Positions 1-9,292 of a stretch of 31,736 bases of DNA are shown here, one piece after another. Within the stretch, counting starts at the first letter, position 1. The number at the start of each line of letters is the position of its first letter. This DNA is from CAZEJK01 sp964512045 (GTDB lineage Bacteria > Acidobacteriota > Thermoanaerobaculia > Thermoanaerobaculales > Sulfomarinibacteraceae), in the NCBI GenBank assembly GCA_964512045.1, contig CAZEJK010000036.1:1-31736 (forward strand), read 5' to 3'. Position numbers and translations under genes: made by a program. Under the pieces are notes generated by a model. The model was not told the origin of the DNA. It was given only the letters and a program-made list of their open reading frames with translations, and ran no database searches.

Positions 1-38
1 CCTCCTGCTGAAGCTCCACTCGCCACGGGACCCGCTGC

Positions 39-341
39 TCACCCTTCCGGCGTCAGCGGAAACCGCTTGCCGATCGTCTCGCGGATGACGTCCCGGGCGA
101 ACTGGAGAACTTGCTCTGGAGGGTCGTCGGGATCACAGAAGTCCGGAGTGTCGACGATGTCCTCCACCATGTCCGGCCACCACGGCTGACTCAACAGACG
201 CTCCACCTCGGACGGCTCATGGCCTTCCCCGACCAGCTCTGTAATGTCCGGCTGGACGAACACGATACCTCCGGTCCCGCTGTCGAGCCGGACCCGGCGT
301 TGCAACGACTCCACCAGCTGCCGCAGCCCTTCCGGTGTCAT
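39..341 (-). CDS. Small acidic hypothetical protein
   Basis: This encodes a 100-residue soluble protein that I do not recognise. The chosen ATG has a strong AGGAGG about 4 nt upstream, which rules out the in-frame start ten codons earlier. The N-terminus looks helical (MTPEGLRQLVESLQRRV). A glycine-rich segment (DSGTGGIVFV) follows, and the C-terminal half is rich in Asp, Glu and Pro, including DTPDFCDPDDPPEQ. There is no signal peptide or membrane segment. It is transcribed divergently from the YfcC-type transporter and has its own promoter candidate. The good ribosome site and codon-like composition support a real gene. No function can be given. Confidence 0.7.
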   Translation of the reverse strand: MTPEGLRQLVESLQRRVRLDSGTGGIVFVQPDITELVGEGHEPSEVERLLSQPWWPDMVEDIVDTPDFCDPDDPPEQVLQFARDVIRETIGKRFPLTPEG

Positions 342-357
342 CTCGCCTCCTGAAGCT

Positions 358-386
358 AGCGTACGGCGCACCGGCAGCTCTGTCGA
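358..386 (-). promoter_or_regulatory. Sigma70-like promoter of the small hypothetical gene
   Basis: Read on the minus strand, TCGACA (5 of 6 to TTGACA) lies 17 bp before TACGCT. The predicted transcript start, near 351, is at the 5' edge of the AGGAGG of the gene ending at 39. The rest of the 290-bp gap up to 632 holds no other gene that I can see. Confidence 0.45.
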
Positions 387-631
387 GCCCCTCGATTCTC
401 GTCACCTGCCGGGCAGCGAACGCGGCCGAGTTGGGTGTCAGCGTTGAGCTCCCCCTCCCACCCAGTCTCACTCGCAGGAGCAATGACGCCACAGCCCGGC
501 TCCGGTCCCTGGCCCCGACAGCCGGATCCCGGTCATCCGGTCCCCGGCGCCGGCCTCGAGCTTTCGAAAACGTGGGCTGCTTGAGCTGCCAACGACTCTG
601 TACAATGTCGCCCCAGCAGTGGAGGTGGTTC

Positions 632-2020
632 GTGCTCAAGAAGGTCCCGGATGTCTTCGTCATCGTGTTCTCGCTCATCGTCCTCGCCGCCGTGCTCACC
701 TGGGTTCTTCCGGGGGGGGCGTACGAGCGCGCCGATGAGAAGGTGGGCGACACCACCCGCGAGGTGGTGGTTGACGGGTCGTTCCAGTACACCGAGTCAA
801 ACCCGCAGCTGTTCCAGGTGTTCACTGCACCGATCAACGGCTTCCTCAAGCTCGGTGACATCATCGTCTTCATCTTCCTCGTCGGTGGTGCGTTCTACAT
901 CCTCAATGAAACAGGGGCCATCGCAGCGGGTATCCACCAGCTGGTGCGCATCCTCAAGGGCAAGGAGTTCCTCGTCATTCCGATTGTGATGACGTTCTTC
1001 TCCTTCTTTGGCGCAGCGTTCGGCATGTGCGAGGAGGCAATCCCGTTCGTGCTGATCTTCGTACCGCTCGCGCTGGCGTTGGGATACGACTCGCTGGTCG
1101 GAGTCAGCCTGTCATTTCTCGCCGCCGGCGTCGGGTTCGCCGGCGCGTTCATGAACCCGTTCACCCTGCAGATCGCACAGGGGCTGGCCGGTATCCAGCC
1201 GATGTCCGGCTGGGAGTACCGGCTGCTGGTGTGGGTCATCGCAACCACCGTCACCATCGCCTGGGTGATGGTCTATGCTGCGCGCGTCAAGGCAGATCCG
1301 AAGCGCAGCATCATGTACGAGCTGGACCAGCAGCGCCGTGAGGAGCTGCGCACTCGCGAGGAAGCCGCCAGCGACTTCACGATCCGGCACGGTCTCAGCC
1401 TCGCGCTGCTGTTCGCCGTCATCGTCATGATGATCTACGGCGTCGCCGTGCTCGACTGGTATATCAAGGAGATCGGCGGTCTCTTCTTCGCGATGGGGAT
1501 CATCGCCGGGATCATCTCCGGGATGGACGTCAACCGGCTCGCCAAGGCGTTCATCGAAGGGTGCAAGGACATGGCCGGAGCGGCGTTGATCGTCGGCTTC
1601 GCCGGGGGCATCATCGTCATCCTCGAGGACGGCCACGTCATGGATACGATCCTTCACGCCATGGGGTCGCTGACCTCGCAGCTGCCACGGGTGGTCTCCG
1701 CCCACGTGATGTATGCGATGCAGCTGGTGGTGAACTTCTTCATCCCGTCGGGCTCCACCAAGGCGGCGCTGACGATGCCGATCATGGCGCCGTTGGCCGA
1801 CATCTCCGGGATCACCCGGCAGACCGCGGTGCTGGCGTATCAGTTCGGCGACGGCTTCACCAACATGATCATCCCCACATCGGGCGTGACCGTCGGCACC
1901 CTGTCGATGGCCAAGATCCCGTTCGAGAAGTGGGCTCGCTGGAACTTCCCGCTGCAGATCGTCTTCGTGCTGATGTCGCTGCTGTTCCTGATCTGGCCCG
2001 TGCTGAGCCACTGGCAGTAG
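632..2020 (+). CDS. YfcC/DcuC-family membrane carrier
   Basis: This is a 462-residue polytopic inner-membrane protein of the YfcC branch of the C4-dicarboxylate/basic amino-acid anaerobic carriers (DcuC/ArcD-like). About ten or more hydrophobic segments are visible. Family-like stretches are the N-terminal LKKVPDVFVIVFSLIVLAAV followed by LTWVLPGGAYER, the central FFGAAFGMCEEAIPF, and NFFIPSGSTKAALTMPIMAP near the C-terminus. The reading frame is open far upstream. I chose GTG at 632 because GGAGG ends 6 nt before it and the protein then begins like its relatives; ATG at 605 would overlap a TACAAT hexamer (601-606). The substrate cannot be read from sequence; carboxylates, amino acids or peptides are possible. 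A histidine-phosphatase gene follows after 10 nt and is probably cotranscribed. Confidence 0.88.
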   Translation: MLKKVPDVFVIVFSLIVLAAVLTWVLPGGAYERADEKVGDTTREVVVDGSFQYTESNPQLFQVFTAPINGFLKLGDIIVFIFLVGGAFYILNETGAIAAGIHQLVRILKGKEFLVIPIVMTFFSFFGAAFGMCEEAIPFVLIFVPLALALGYDSLVGVSLSFLAAGVGFAGAFMNPFTLQIAQGLAGIQPMSGWEYRLLVWVIATTVTIAWVMVYAARVKADPKRSIMYELDQQRREELRTREEAASDFTIRHGLSLALLFAVIVMMIYGVAVLDWYIKEIGGLFFAMGIIAGIISGMDVNRLAKAFIEGCKDMAGAALIVGFAGGIIVILEDGHVMDTILHAMGSLTSQLPRVVSAHVMYAMQLVVNFFIPSGSTKAALTMPIMAPLADISGITRQTAVLAYQFGDGFTNMIIPTSGVTVGTLSMAKIPFEKWARWNFPLQIVFVLMSLLFLIWPVLSHWQ

Positions 2021-2030
2021 GATCCAGTCC

Positions 2031-2675
2031 ATGGCCCATCGCCAGTCCATCCGTCTCTACCTGGTCCGCCACGGCACGGTGGCCGCCAACGTGGACCGGC
2101 GCTATATCGGTCGCCGCGACGATCCGCTCTCCGAGGAGGGGCTGGTTCAGGCCCGAGCCCTCGGCTCCCTGTTCGCACAGCTCCAGCTCGCGGCTGTCCT
2201 TTCGAGCCCCTTACAGCGCACCATGGCAACAGCCGAGCAGATCGCCGCTGCACGAGGTTTGAAGGTCCAGACGGAGCCCCGACTCGTCGAGATGGCGTTC
2301 GGCCGGTGGGAGGGGCTCAGCCGGGCGGAGCTGCTGGCTGCTGACGGCGCCGGGCTCGCCCGCTGGGAAGCAGACCCGGAGACCGCCCCGCCTGAAGGCG
2401 AGTCGCTGGCGGACACAGGTCGGCGCGTCATCGAGCTGGCCGACGAGCTACTGGACGGGGAGACCGCCGGTCCGATCGCGCTGGTCAGCCACGTGGGCCC
2501 GATCAAGGCCCTGCTCTGCGCTACGCTCGACCTCCCTCTCACACAGGCCGCACGGCTGTACCTCGACCCGGCCACGGTATCGGTCGTTGACTGGGCTGAG
2601 CGACCCATCGTGCGCCTGGTGAACTCCCACGCACACCTCGGCTGGACCATGGCGCGCTGGCTCCAGAGCACATAG
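2031..2675 (+). CDS. Histidine phosphatase family protein (phosphoglycerate mutase-like)
   Basis: This 214-residue cytoplasmic enzyme belongs to the branch-1 histidine phosphatase superfamily. The N-terminal motif LVRHGT carries the catalytic Arg13 and His14. The second histidine is in LVSHVGPIKALL in the C-terminal third, and a conserved Glu is likely in EMAFGRWEG. Length and layout match the CobC/GpmB-type phosphatases, which include alpha-ribazole-5'-phosphate phosphatase, acid phosphatases and cofactor-dependent mutases; sequence alone does not choose among them. No cobalamin-synthesis genes are nearby, although a B12-dependent regulator lies 2 kb away. The gene starts 10 nt after the transporter, without a clear ribosome site, so translation may be coupled. 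Confidence 0.85.
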   Translation: MAHRQSIRLYLVRHGTVAANVDRRYIGRRDDPLSEEGLVQARALGSLFAQLQLAAVLSSPLQRTMATAEQIAAARGLKVQTEPRLVEMAFGRWEGLSRAELLAADGAGLARWEADPETAPPEGESLADTGRRVIELADELLDGETAGPIALVSHVGPIKALLCATLDLPLTQAARLYLDPATVSVVDWAERPIVRLVNSHAHLGWTMARWLQST

Positions 2676-2706
2676 CTGTGCCCGTACGCGGAACAAGGAC
2701 ACAGCG

Positions 2707-3066
2707 CTACGGACCGACGTCCGGATGGTCGGGGTCGACGAGAAAGCAGAGAAGGTCCAGCGACTGCAGCTGCTCGTACACGCTGGCGGCATCGAACGGC
2801 TCACCCGGCACAGCACCGTTGACGCAGCTGGTGAGCCGGGCCACGTCAAGCCTCGCCTCGCGGGGCTTCAAAGCATGCGAGAACGCACCGCCGAAGCACT
2901 CCACATACGTCGCTTCCACCGCCGCCGCGCACGCCTCATCGTTACCGCAGATGTCTTCAAGAAAGACCCGAACCTCGGTTCGCGTCGCGAACCATACCTG
3001 AATCTGAAGACCTGCGTACACCGCCACGCCGGCCAAGACCAGCACCATGAACCAGATCAGGCGCAT
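2707..3066 (-). CDS. Membrane-anchored cysteine-containing hypothetical protein
   Basis: This is a 119-residue protein. Its first 22 residues (LIWFMVLVLAGVAVYAGLQ core) form one hydrophobic segment, so it is either anchored with its body outside the cytoplasm or exported. The body carries five cysteines (40, 46, 57, 81, 107), suggesting disulfides in an oxidising compartment; the spacing does not fit a haem CxxCH site. GGAGG sits 5 nt before the chosen ATG, which excludes the longer frame beginning at 3249. It is convergent with the phosphatase gene, with 31 nt between them. I do not recognise the family. The 268 bp between this gene and the hydrolase at 3335 hold no other supportable feature. 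Confidence 0.7.
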   Translation of the reverse strand: MRLIWFMVLVLAGVAVYAGLQIQVWFATRTEVRVFLEDICGNDEACAAAVEATYVECFGGAFSHALKPREARLDVARLTSCVNGAVPGEPFDAASVYEQLQSLDLLCFLVDPDHPDVGP

Positions 3067-3334
3067 CGCAACCTCCGGTGTTTCGCTGTGACAGCGTATG
3101 CCTACAGACCGCCCCATGCAAGTCTCCGAGCGAGGGAGGACCAGATCACGACGCCGCGAACAGCTCCGAACAGACGCCGAGCACGGCCTGGCACGGACCA
3201 CGGCACGATTCAGGAGTGCGAGCCTCTCGCGACCGTCGGAGCACACCATCCCTGGTGAGACGGTGGGGTACGATGGACTCGCACTCCGCCTCCGGCGTGC
3301 CGCGGGCCCGATCGCCGATCCGGGAGGAACGGCT

Positions 3335-4282
3335 GTGGATCAGAATCGAACGGTGGACACGGTACGAACCACGACGGACACTCAGGATCCGATCGGGGCC
3401 TCGGATGCCCGACTCCTCACTCACCACGTGGGGGTCAACGGCGCAACGCTCCGTGTCTTGGACTGGCGACCCAGGACTCCAGCCAACGAGCCGACGCTCC
3501 TCCTGGTTGCGGGCTGGCTCTCGACACCAGCGGGATGGGCCGACTTCCTGCGCGCGGTGACGCCGAGACGCAGAGCTCTGTTCTACGAGAGCCGCGAGAA
3601 GCGGTCAGCACAGCTGCCACCACATCAGCTCACGCCGGCACAGTTCTCCCCGAAGGCGCTGGCCGAGGACCTGCTCGCCACGTGCGCAGCGCTGCAGCTC
3701 GACCCTGATACAACCATTCTGTTCGGCAGCTCCCTCGGCGCGACCACCATTCTCGAGGCGTGCAAGCACGGTCGGCGGCCCGCTCGAGGGACGTTCCTCG
3801 TCGGCCCCAGCTGCCGGTTTCACTTCCCCTGGTGGTCCGACGCCGTCTTGATCTGGCCTCCGGCGGCGTACCGGCTCCTGCTTCCATTCGTGCTCTGGTA
3901 CCTGCGCCGGTTCCGGGTCGATGCACGCCGCGAGCCCGAGCAGATGCACCGGTACGAGTCCACACTGCGCTCTGCGGACCCGCAGCGGCTCAAGCTGTCA
4001 GCACGCGCGCTGCGCGGGTTCGAGGTGTGGCCACAGCTCGACACGATCTCGGTTCCGAGCGCAGTGGCCTGGGCGCCGAGCGACACACTGCACGGCGAGC
4101 GGGAGATCCGCAGGCTCCTGCACTCCCTGCCCAACAGCGTCTCCGTGACCGCTCCGTCGAACAGGGCGCTGCACGACGCACGCGTTCTCGATGATCTCCT
4201 CAGGTTCGAGGCCAGCGTGGCCGATCGCTGGCCCGGCGCGGCCGCACGACCACAACGCTCCCACACTGAGAGCTCGAGCTAG
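3335..4282 (+). CDS. Alpha/beta hydrolase
   Basis: This encodes 315 residues with the layout of a serine alpha/beta hydrolase. The nucleophile elbow is GSSLG (131-135, Ser133), the likely acid is Asp250 in WAPSDTLHG, and the likely base is His280 in NRALHDARV. The oxyanion region LLLVAGWLSTPAGW replaces the usual HG. A hydrophobic stretch around 168-190 may form part of the lid. The GTG start at 3335 has GGGAGG with a 7-nt spacer; the frame is open further upstream without another ribosome site. The stop codon TAG is formed at the tip of the fold-back element that begins at 4281, so the present C-terminus (HTESSS) may not be ancestral. The substrate is unknown: lipase, esterase and haloperoxidase-like activities are all possible. 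Confidence 0.8.
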   Translation: MDQNRTVDTVRTTTDTQDPIGASDARLLTHHVGVNGATLRVLDWRPRTPANEPTLLLVAGWLSTPAGWADFLRAVTPRRRALFYESREKRSAQLPPHQLTPAQFSPKALAEDLLATCAALQLDPDTTILFGSSLGATTILEACKHGRRPARGTFLVGPSCRFHFPWWSDAVLIWPPAAYRLLLPFVLWYLRRFRVDARREPEQMHRYESTLRSADPQRLKLSARALRGFEVWPQLDTISVPSAVAWAPSDTLHGEREIRRLLHSLPNSVSVTAPSNRALHDARVLDDLLRFEASVADRWPGAAARPQRSHTESSS

Positions 4283-4460
4283 CCCGGATATCTCACCGAC
4301 TTCCTGCTGCGGCCGGCGATGCACCGCGCCCAGCGTCGTTTTCTCGCCTCGGGATTCTCGACGTACTGTCGAGTACGCCTCCGAACCCCTCGGGTCGAAA
4401 ACACCACTGGACACGGCACCTCACCATCCTCGCGACGAAACTCGGCGAGATATCCGGGCT
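4281..4460. mobile_element. MITE-like fold-back element, 180 bp
   Basis: The ends are perfect inverted repeats: 4281-4294 pairs with 4447-4460 (AGCCCGGATATCTC and its complement), and pairing extends imperfectly inward (CCGA at 4296-4299). A second pair of arms (4324-4343 with 4397-4416) matches at about 15 of 20 positions. A central hairpin at 4362-4377 (CGTACT, GTCG loop, AGTACG) sits almost exactly at the midpoint. AGCT flanks both sides (4277-4280, 4461-4464). This could be a 4-bp target duplication, or simply a palindromic extension of the arms. There is no coding capacity. It lies tail-to-tail between two genes and supplies the last bases of both stop codons. It may also act as a bidirectional terminator. 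A non-mobile structured terminator is the alternative. Confidence 0.6.
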
Positions 4461-5415
4461 AGCTGCCAACGTCGTCGCTGGGAAGAACGCAAACCTCGCT
4501 GGTCAGCTCATGTAGGGTCCTCAGCAGCCGCACACCGTCGGGCACTCTGCTCAGGAGCCCGGCTCCGCCGCCACCAACCCAGACACGCACCGGCGTTGGA
4601 AGGAGCTCGCGTACCTCGCCGAGCTCGGCAACGGTCTTCTCGGTCGCTGTCGCCGGCGACACCGAGATGCCAACCGCCACCGCGTTGGCGCTCCGTGCCG
4701 CAGCGGCCACCTGCGCGGCCGGGGTCTGCACACCGAGGATGCGCACCGATCTCCCGGCCAGCGCGATGGCGGCACCGGCCATCTGCAAGCCCAGGCTGTG
4801 GCTTTCTCCGGGAAGCGTCGTCAAGAGAACGGGCGGTCCGATCGCCGCCACCTCGAGGGGCGTCCGCAAGGCGCGCAGGGTGTCCTCGAGAATCTCACTC
4901 AAGAAATGCTCGTGCGCCACATCCAGCGATCCCGCGCGCCAGGCCTCGCCCACACGGATGACCAGCGGCTCGACCCTCTCGCGCATGAACCGAGGCAAGC
5001 CCAGGGTGGTCGACTCCCACTTCAGTCCATCAACGATCCTGGCTCGGTCAAACCGGCGCGCGGACTCCAACATCCGATCGATCCACGCCTCCGGAGCCTG
5101 CGGGGCTGCATGACCGTGCTCGGACGTTCGGAGCAGGGCCTCGATCTCCTCCAGAGGGAGTGGGACGACATCGCCCGCGCGGTGCCCCTTGCGAAGCGCC
5201 TGCGCTATCACGCTCAGGTGGCGCACCTGTTCGGTGGTATATCTCCTATGACCGGACGACAACCGTAACGGATCCGGAAAACCGAAGCGGCGCTCCCAGG
5301 AGCGGAGAGTGTGTTCACCGATCCCTGTCTGCCGCGTCACAGCCGTGATCGACCAGAGCTGCTCGTCTTCTCGCACACGCTTCATGAGCTGTTCCGCGCT
5401 ACTCTTGTGGGACAT
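4459..5415 (-). CDS. CarH/LitR-like B12-dependent MerR photoreceptor regulator
   Basis: This 318-residue regulator has a MerR-type winged helix at the N-terminus (about 20-62: ITAVTRQTGIGEHTLRSWER, then SGHRRYT). A helical cap domain follows (about 105-185), then a Rossmann-type cobalamin domain (about 193-315). The cap has W159, nine residues, then E169-H170, which is the Wx9EH signature of CarH. The B12 domain has E204-S-H206-S-L-G209, the ExHxxG lower-ligand motif. In studied CarH proteins, adenosylcobalamin holds a DNA-binding tetramer in the dark and light breaks it. AGGAGGG lies 9 nt before the ATG. It is divergent from a photolyase, the expected kind of target. Light sensing is inferred from these motifs. 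Its TAG stop lies in the fold-back element end. Confidence 0.9.
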   Translation of the reverse strand: MSHKSSAEQLMKRVREDEQLWSITAVTRQTGIGEHTLRSWERRFGFPDPLRLSSGHRRYTTEQVRHLSVIAQALRKGHRAGDVVPLPLEEIEALLRTSEHGHAAPQAPEAWIDRMLESARRFDRARIVDGLKWESTTLGLPRFMRERVEPLVIRVGEAWRAGSLDVAHEHFLSEILEDTLRALRTPLEVAAIGPPVLLTTLPGESHSLGLQMAGAAIALAGRSVRILGVQTPAAQVAAAARSANAVAVGISVSPATATEKTVAELGEVRELLPTPVRVWVGGGGAGLLSRVPDGVRLLRTLHELTSEVCVLPSDDVGS

Positions 5416-5511
5416 GACACACGACCCTCCTAACGAACCGGCGCACGGGCACCCTACACTTGATTACAATGAATTATCTTAGAAATTCTATTCCAAAGAA
5501 GGACGTGCTGG
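5416..5511. promoter_or_regulatory. Divergent regulator/photolyase control region
   Basis: This 96-bp region between the two divergent genes contains a strikingly AT-rich core (about 5455-5500) in otherwise GC-rich DNA. TACA occurs twice, 10 bp apart (5455-5458 and 5465-5468), the second within TACAAT (5465-5470). TAGAAATTCTA (5480-5490) is a perfect palindrome around a central A. These are candidate operator and promoter elements for a MerR/CarH-type repressor. I could not fix a single -35/-10 pair for either direction. Confidence 0.5.
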
Positions 5512-6990
<1,479 letters not shown>

Positions 6991-7059
6991 CGTCGTCCTC
7001 AAGCAGCTTTCTTGTGGGCGAGGTGGCGTCGGGACGGTATCGGAGCGCGCACGAAGCGG

Positions 7060-7088
7060 CCCGGACCCGGATTCGGAGCCGGACCGGG
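7060..7088. terminator. GC-rich hairpin between convergent phr and symporter genes
   Basis: CCCGG-A-CCCGG pairs with CCGG-A-CCGGG across an 8-nt loop, leaving one A/A mismatch and one bulged C. It lies in the 259-bp gap between two convergent genes and has no T tract, so termination is an inference from position and stability. The rest of the gap shows only CCGG-rich sequence. Confidence 0.4.
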
Positions 7089-7249
7089 ACCCGGCCATCC
7101 GGAGCCCGGCCCGCGGCCTCCGGCGGTGCCGTTCGGCATGATCTGAGCTCACGGACCGACGAGCTTGAAGGTCATCGCACAGACGCGCTCCATCAGCGCG
7201 GCGGCCCCGCGGCGTGGTCAGGCGTTCTCCATCATCTTGAGACCGAGAG

Positions 7250-8515
7250 CTACCTGACGACCCTCAGGTCCACCTCGGTCTCTCCCTCGGAGCGAGCGAT
7301 GATCGCAGCTCCGCACGAGTCGGAGAACACATTGACTGCCGTGCGGCACATGTCCAACGGCCGGTCGATGGCGAGCATCGCCGCCACGACGGCCTCGACC
7401 TCGGCGCCTCGAAGCCCCACCGCCTCCAGCACGATGAAGATGATCACCAACCCGGCGGATGGCACGGCCGCGGCACCGATCGATGCCAGCAGTGACGTCA
7501 GCACAACCGTCACTTGAGCGAGCAAACCGAGGTCCGAACCCAGTACCTGCGCGATGAACAGCACCCCGGCGCACTCGTACAACGCGGTGCCATCCATGTT
7601 GATCGTCGCTCCCATCGGCAGCACGAACGACGAGACGCGGTTGGAGACCCCGACCTTCTCTTCGACGTCGCGCAAGGTCACGGGTAGTGTCGCTCCGGAG
7701 GAGCTGGTGGAGAACGCCATCACCAGCGGATCGATCATGTTGCGGACGTGGATCACCGGCGAGATCCGACCGAGCAGGATCAGCAGCAGCGGCAAGGTGA
7801 TCACGGCGTGAACCGCCAGCCCCGCCGCCACGGTGATGAAGTACTTCGCGAGCGTCCCGAACGCCTCGAGGCCGGTGGTCCCGACCACCTTCGTGATCAG
7901 TCCGAACACGCCGATCGGCGCCACCGCAATGACGTAGCCCGTCAGACGCATCATCGCCTGAAACGCCGCATCAAAACCCGTGATCAGGACCTCTCGAGGC
8001 CGTTCGGGCAGCCCGGCAATCGCAACACCGAGCAGTATGCAGAACACGATCAGCGCAAGCATGTCGGCGCGAGCCGCGGCCTCGACGACGTTCTCCGGGA
8101 CCATGTCGAGAATCAGGTCGACCGGCGAGCCCGGAGGCTCCAGGTCTGGCAGCTCGGCCGCCTTCACTCCGAGGATTGTCTGCGACCCGCCGGCGCCAGG
8201 CTGGATCACATTGACCAGGGTCAGCCCCACCAGGATCGCCAGCATCGAGGAAAGGACATAGTAGCCCAGGGTCTTCGAGAACATCCGGCCGAGCGAGCGT
8301 CCGCCGCCGATGGACGCCACACCCGTGACGATGGAGGTCACCACGAGTGGAACGATGATCATCTTCAGGAGACGAACGAACAGCGTGCCGAGCCACGCCA
8401 CCTTCTCAGCCAGGGCCTCGCCACCCAGCAACCCAGCCACGACACCGAGTAGCATGGCGCCAAAGATCTGCCAGTGGAGCTGGCGGTAGAACGGTCTCTT
8501 GGCGGGCTCCTCCAT
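7250..8515 (-). CDS. Sodium/proton:dicarboxylate (or acidic amino acid) symporter, SDF family
   Basis: This 421-residue inner-membrane carrier belongs to the DctA/GltP/GltPh family. The hallmarks are SSSGATLPVTL (271-281, hairpin-1 serine-rich motif), NMDGT (306-310, cation and substrate site), AAVPSAGLV (349-357, hairpin 2), and D388-M-C-R391-TAVNVFSD in the last helix. The arginine at the position that binds the side-chain carboxylate of glutamate/aspartate points to an acidic amino acid or C4-dicarboxylate substrate. GAGGAG lies 7 nt before the chosen ATG; the frame stays open far upstream, but that part is a shadow. It is convergent with phr and divergent from tag. Confidence 0.93.
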   Translation of the reverse strand: MEEPAKRPFYRQLHWQIFGAMLLGVVAGLLGGEALAEKVAWLGTLFVRLLKMIIVPLVVTSIVTGVASIGGGRSLGRMFSKTLGYYVLSSMLAILVGLTLVNVIQPGAGGSQTILGVKAAELPDLEPPGSPVDLILDMVPENVVEAAARADMLALIVFCILLGVAIAGLPERPREVLITGFDAAFQAMMRLTGYVIAVAPIGVFGLITKVVGTTGLEAFGTLAKYFITVAAGLAVHAVITLPLLLILLGRISPVIHVRNMIDPLVMAFSTSSSGATLPVTLRDVEEKVGVSNRVSSFVLPMGATINMDGTALYECAGVLFIAQVLGSDLGLLAQVTVVLTSLLASIGAAAVPSAGLVIIFIVLEAVGLRGAEVEAVVAAMLAIDRPLDMCRTAVNVFSDSCGAAIIARSEGETEVDLRVVR

Positions 8516-8616
8516 ACCGGCTCTCCTCTCGATCGCTGTCCTGGACGCTACGGCAACCTGCCGGTGAGCGCAAGTCTCGCCTGCCGTACACTGGGCGCAG
8601 CGAAGGGAGGCCACCG

Positions 8617-9198
8617 ATGACCCCGACCCGCTGCCCATGGTGTGGAGACGACCCGCTGTACGTGGCCTACCACGACACCGAGTGGGGCGTACCGCTGCAC
8701 GACGATCGCACATTGTTCGAGTTCCTGGTGCTGGAAGGCGCTCAGGCCGGCCTGAGCTGGCTGACGATCTTGCGCAGACGCGACGGGTACCGAGCGGCAT
8801 TCGCCGGTTTCGACCCGCAGGAGGTCGCGCGGTGGGGAGACGCGGAGATCACTCGGCTCACCGAGGACAGCCGCATCGTCCGCAACCGCGCCAAGATCAG
8901 ATCGGCGATCACCAACGCCCGCGCGTTTCTCACTGTGCAGGAGACGTTCGGCTCGTTCGATGCCTACATCTGGCAGTTCGTGAACGGCACGCCGATCCAG
9001 AGCCGCTTTCGCACCCTCGATGAGGTCCCCGCCGCGACACCCCTGTCCACGACGATCAGCCGCGACCTGAAGCAGCGTGGGTTCACGTTCGTCGGGCCCA
9101 CCATCGTCTACGCGCACATGCAGGCCACAGGGATGGTCAACGACCACCTGCTCGACTGCTTCCGCTACAGCGAGGTTGCCGCACTCGCCTCACACTAG
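8617..9198 (+). CDS. tag: DNA-3-methyladenine glycosylase I
   Basis: This 193-residue base-excision repair enzyme removes 3-methyladenine from alkylated DNA. The zinc-binding residues of Tag are present: Cys6 (RCPWCG), His19 (AYHDTEWG), and His177 with Cys181 (NDHLLDCF). The conserved Glu40 and aromatic pocket lie in LEGAQAGLSW. Length is that of the family. GGGAGG lies 6 nt before the ATG. A TACACT hexamer at 8587-8592 is a plausible -10 with only a weak -35. It is the second DNA-repair gene within 3 kb, after the photolyase, though separately transcribed. Confidence 0.96.
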   Translation: MTPTRCPWCGDDPLYVAYHDTEWGVPLHDDRTLFEFLVLEGAQAGLSWLTILRRRDGYRAAFAGFDPQEVARWGDAEITRLTEDSRIVRNRAKIRSAITNARAFLTVQETFGSFDAYIWQFVNGTPIQSRFRTLDEVPAATPLSTTISRDLKQRGFTFVGPTIVYAHMQATGMVNDHLLDCFRYSEVAALASH

Positions 9199-9200
9199 CA

Positions 9201-9218
9201 CCCGGCGCCCCCACCGGG
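9201..9218. terminator. Hairpin just after tag
   Basis: CCCGG (9201-9205) pairs with CCGGG (9214-9218) two bases after the tag stop codon. There is no clear T tract, so this is a likely but unproven terminator. Confidence 0.4.
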
Positions 9219-9258
9219 CGCGCAGGATGAGTGCTTGCACAGCTCTGCAGTCGTCAGT

Positions 9259-9274
9259 CCGCGTTCGCACGCGG
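9259..9274. terminator. Hairpin beyond the dehydrogenase stop
   Basis: CCGCGT and ACGCGG form a perfect 6-bp stem around TCGC. It lies about 20 nt beyond the stop of the minus-strand dehydrogenase, in the gap between convergent genes. Confidence 0.4.
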
Positions 9275-9292
9275 GGTCGGGCTGGGCTCTTG

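Noticed and set aside
605..631. ATG at 605 as start of the YfcC-like gene
   Set aside because: It lies within a TACAAT hexamer and adds residues unlike the family. GTG at 632 has GGAGG at the right distance.
2673..2705. Terminator hairpin between the phosphatase and the cysteine-containing protein
   Set aside because: GCTGTG and CACAGC pair, but with only 6 bp and a 19-nt loop and no T run. It is too weak to list.
7021..7140. CCGG-rich repeat array after phr
   Set aside because: Short CCGG words recur, but no regular unit or spacer was found. It is better explained by base composition and the hairpin at 7060-7088.
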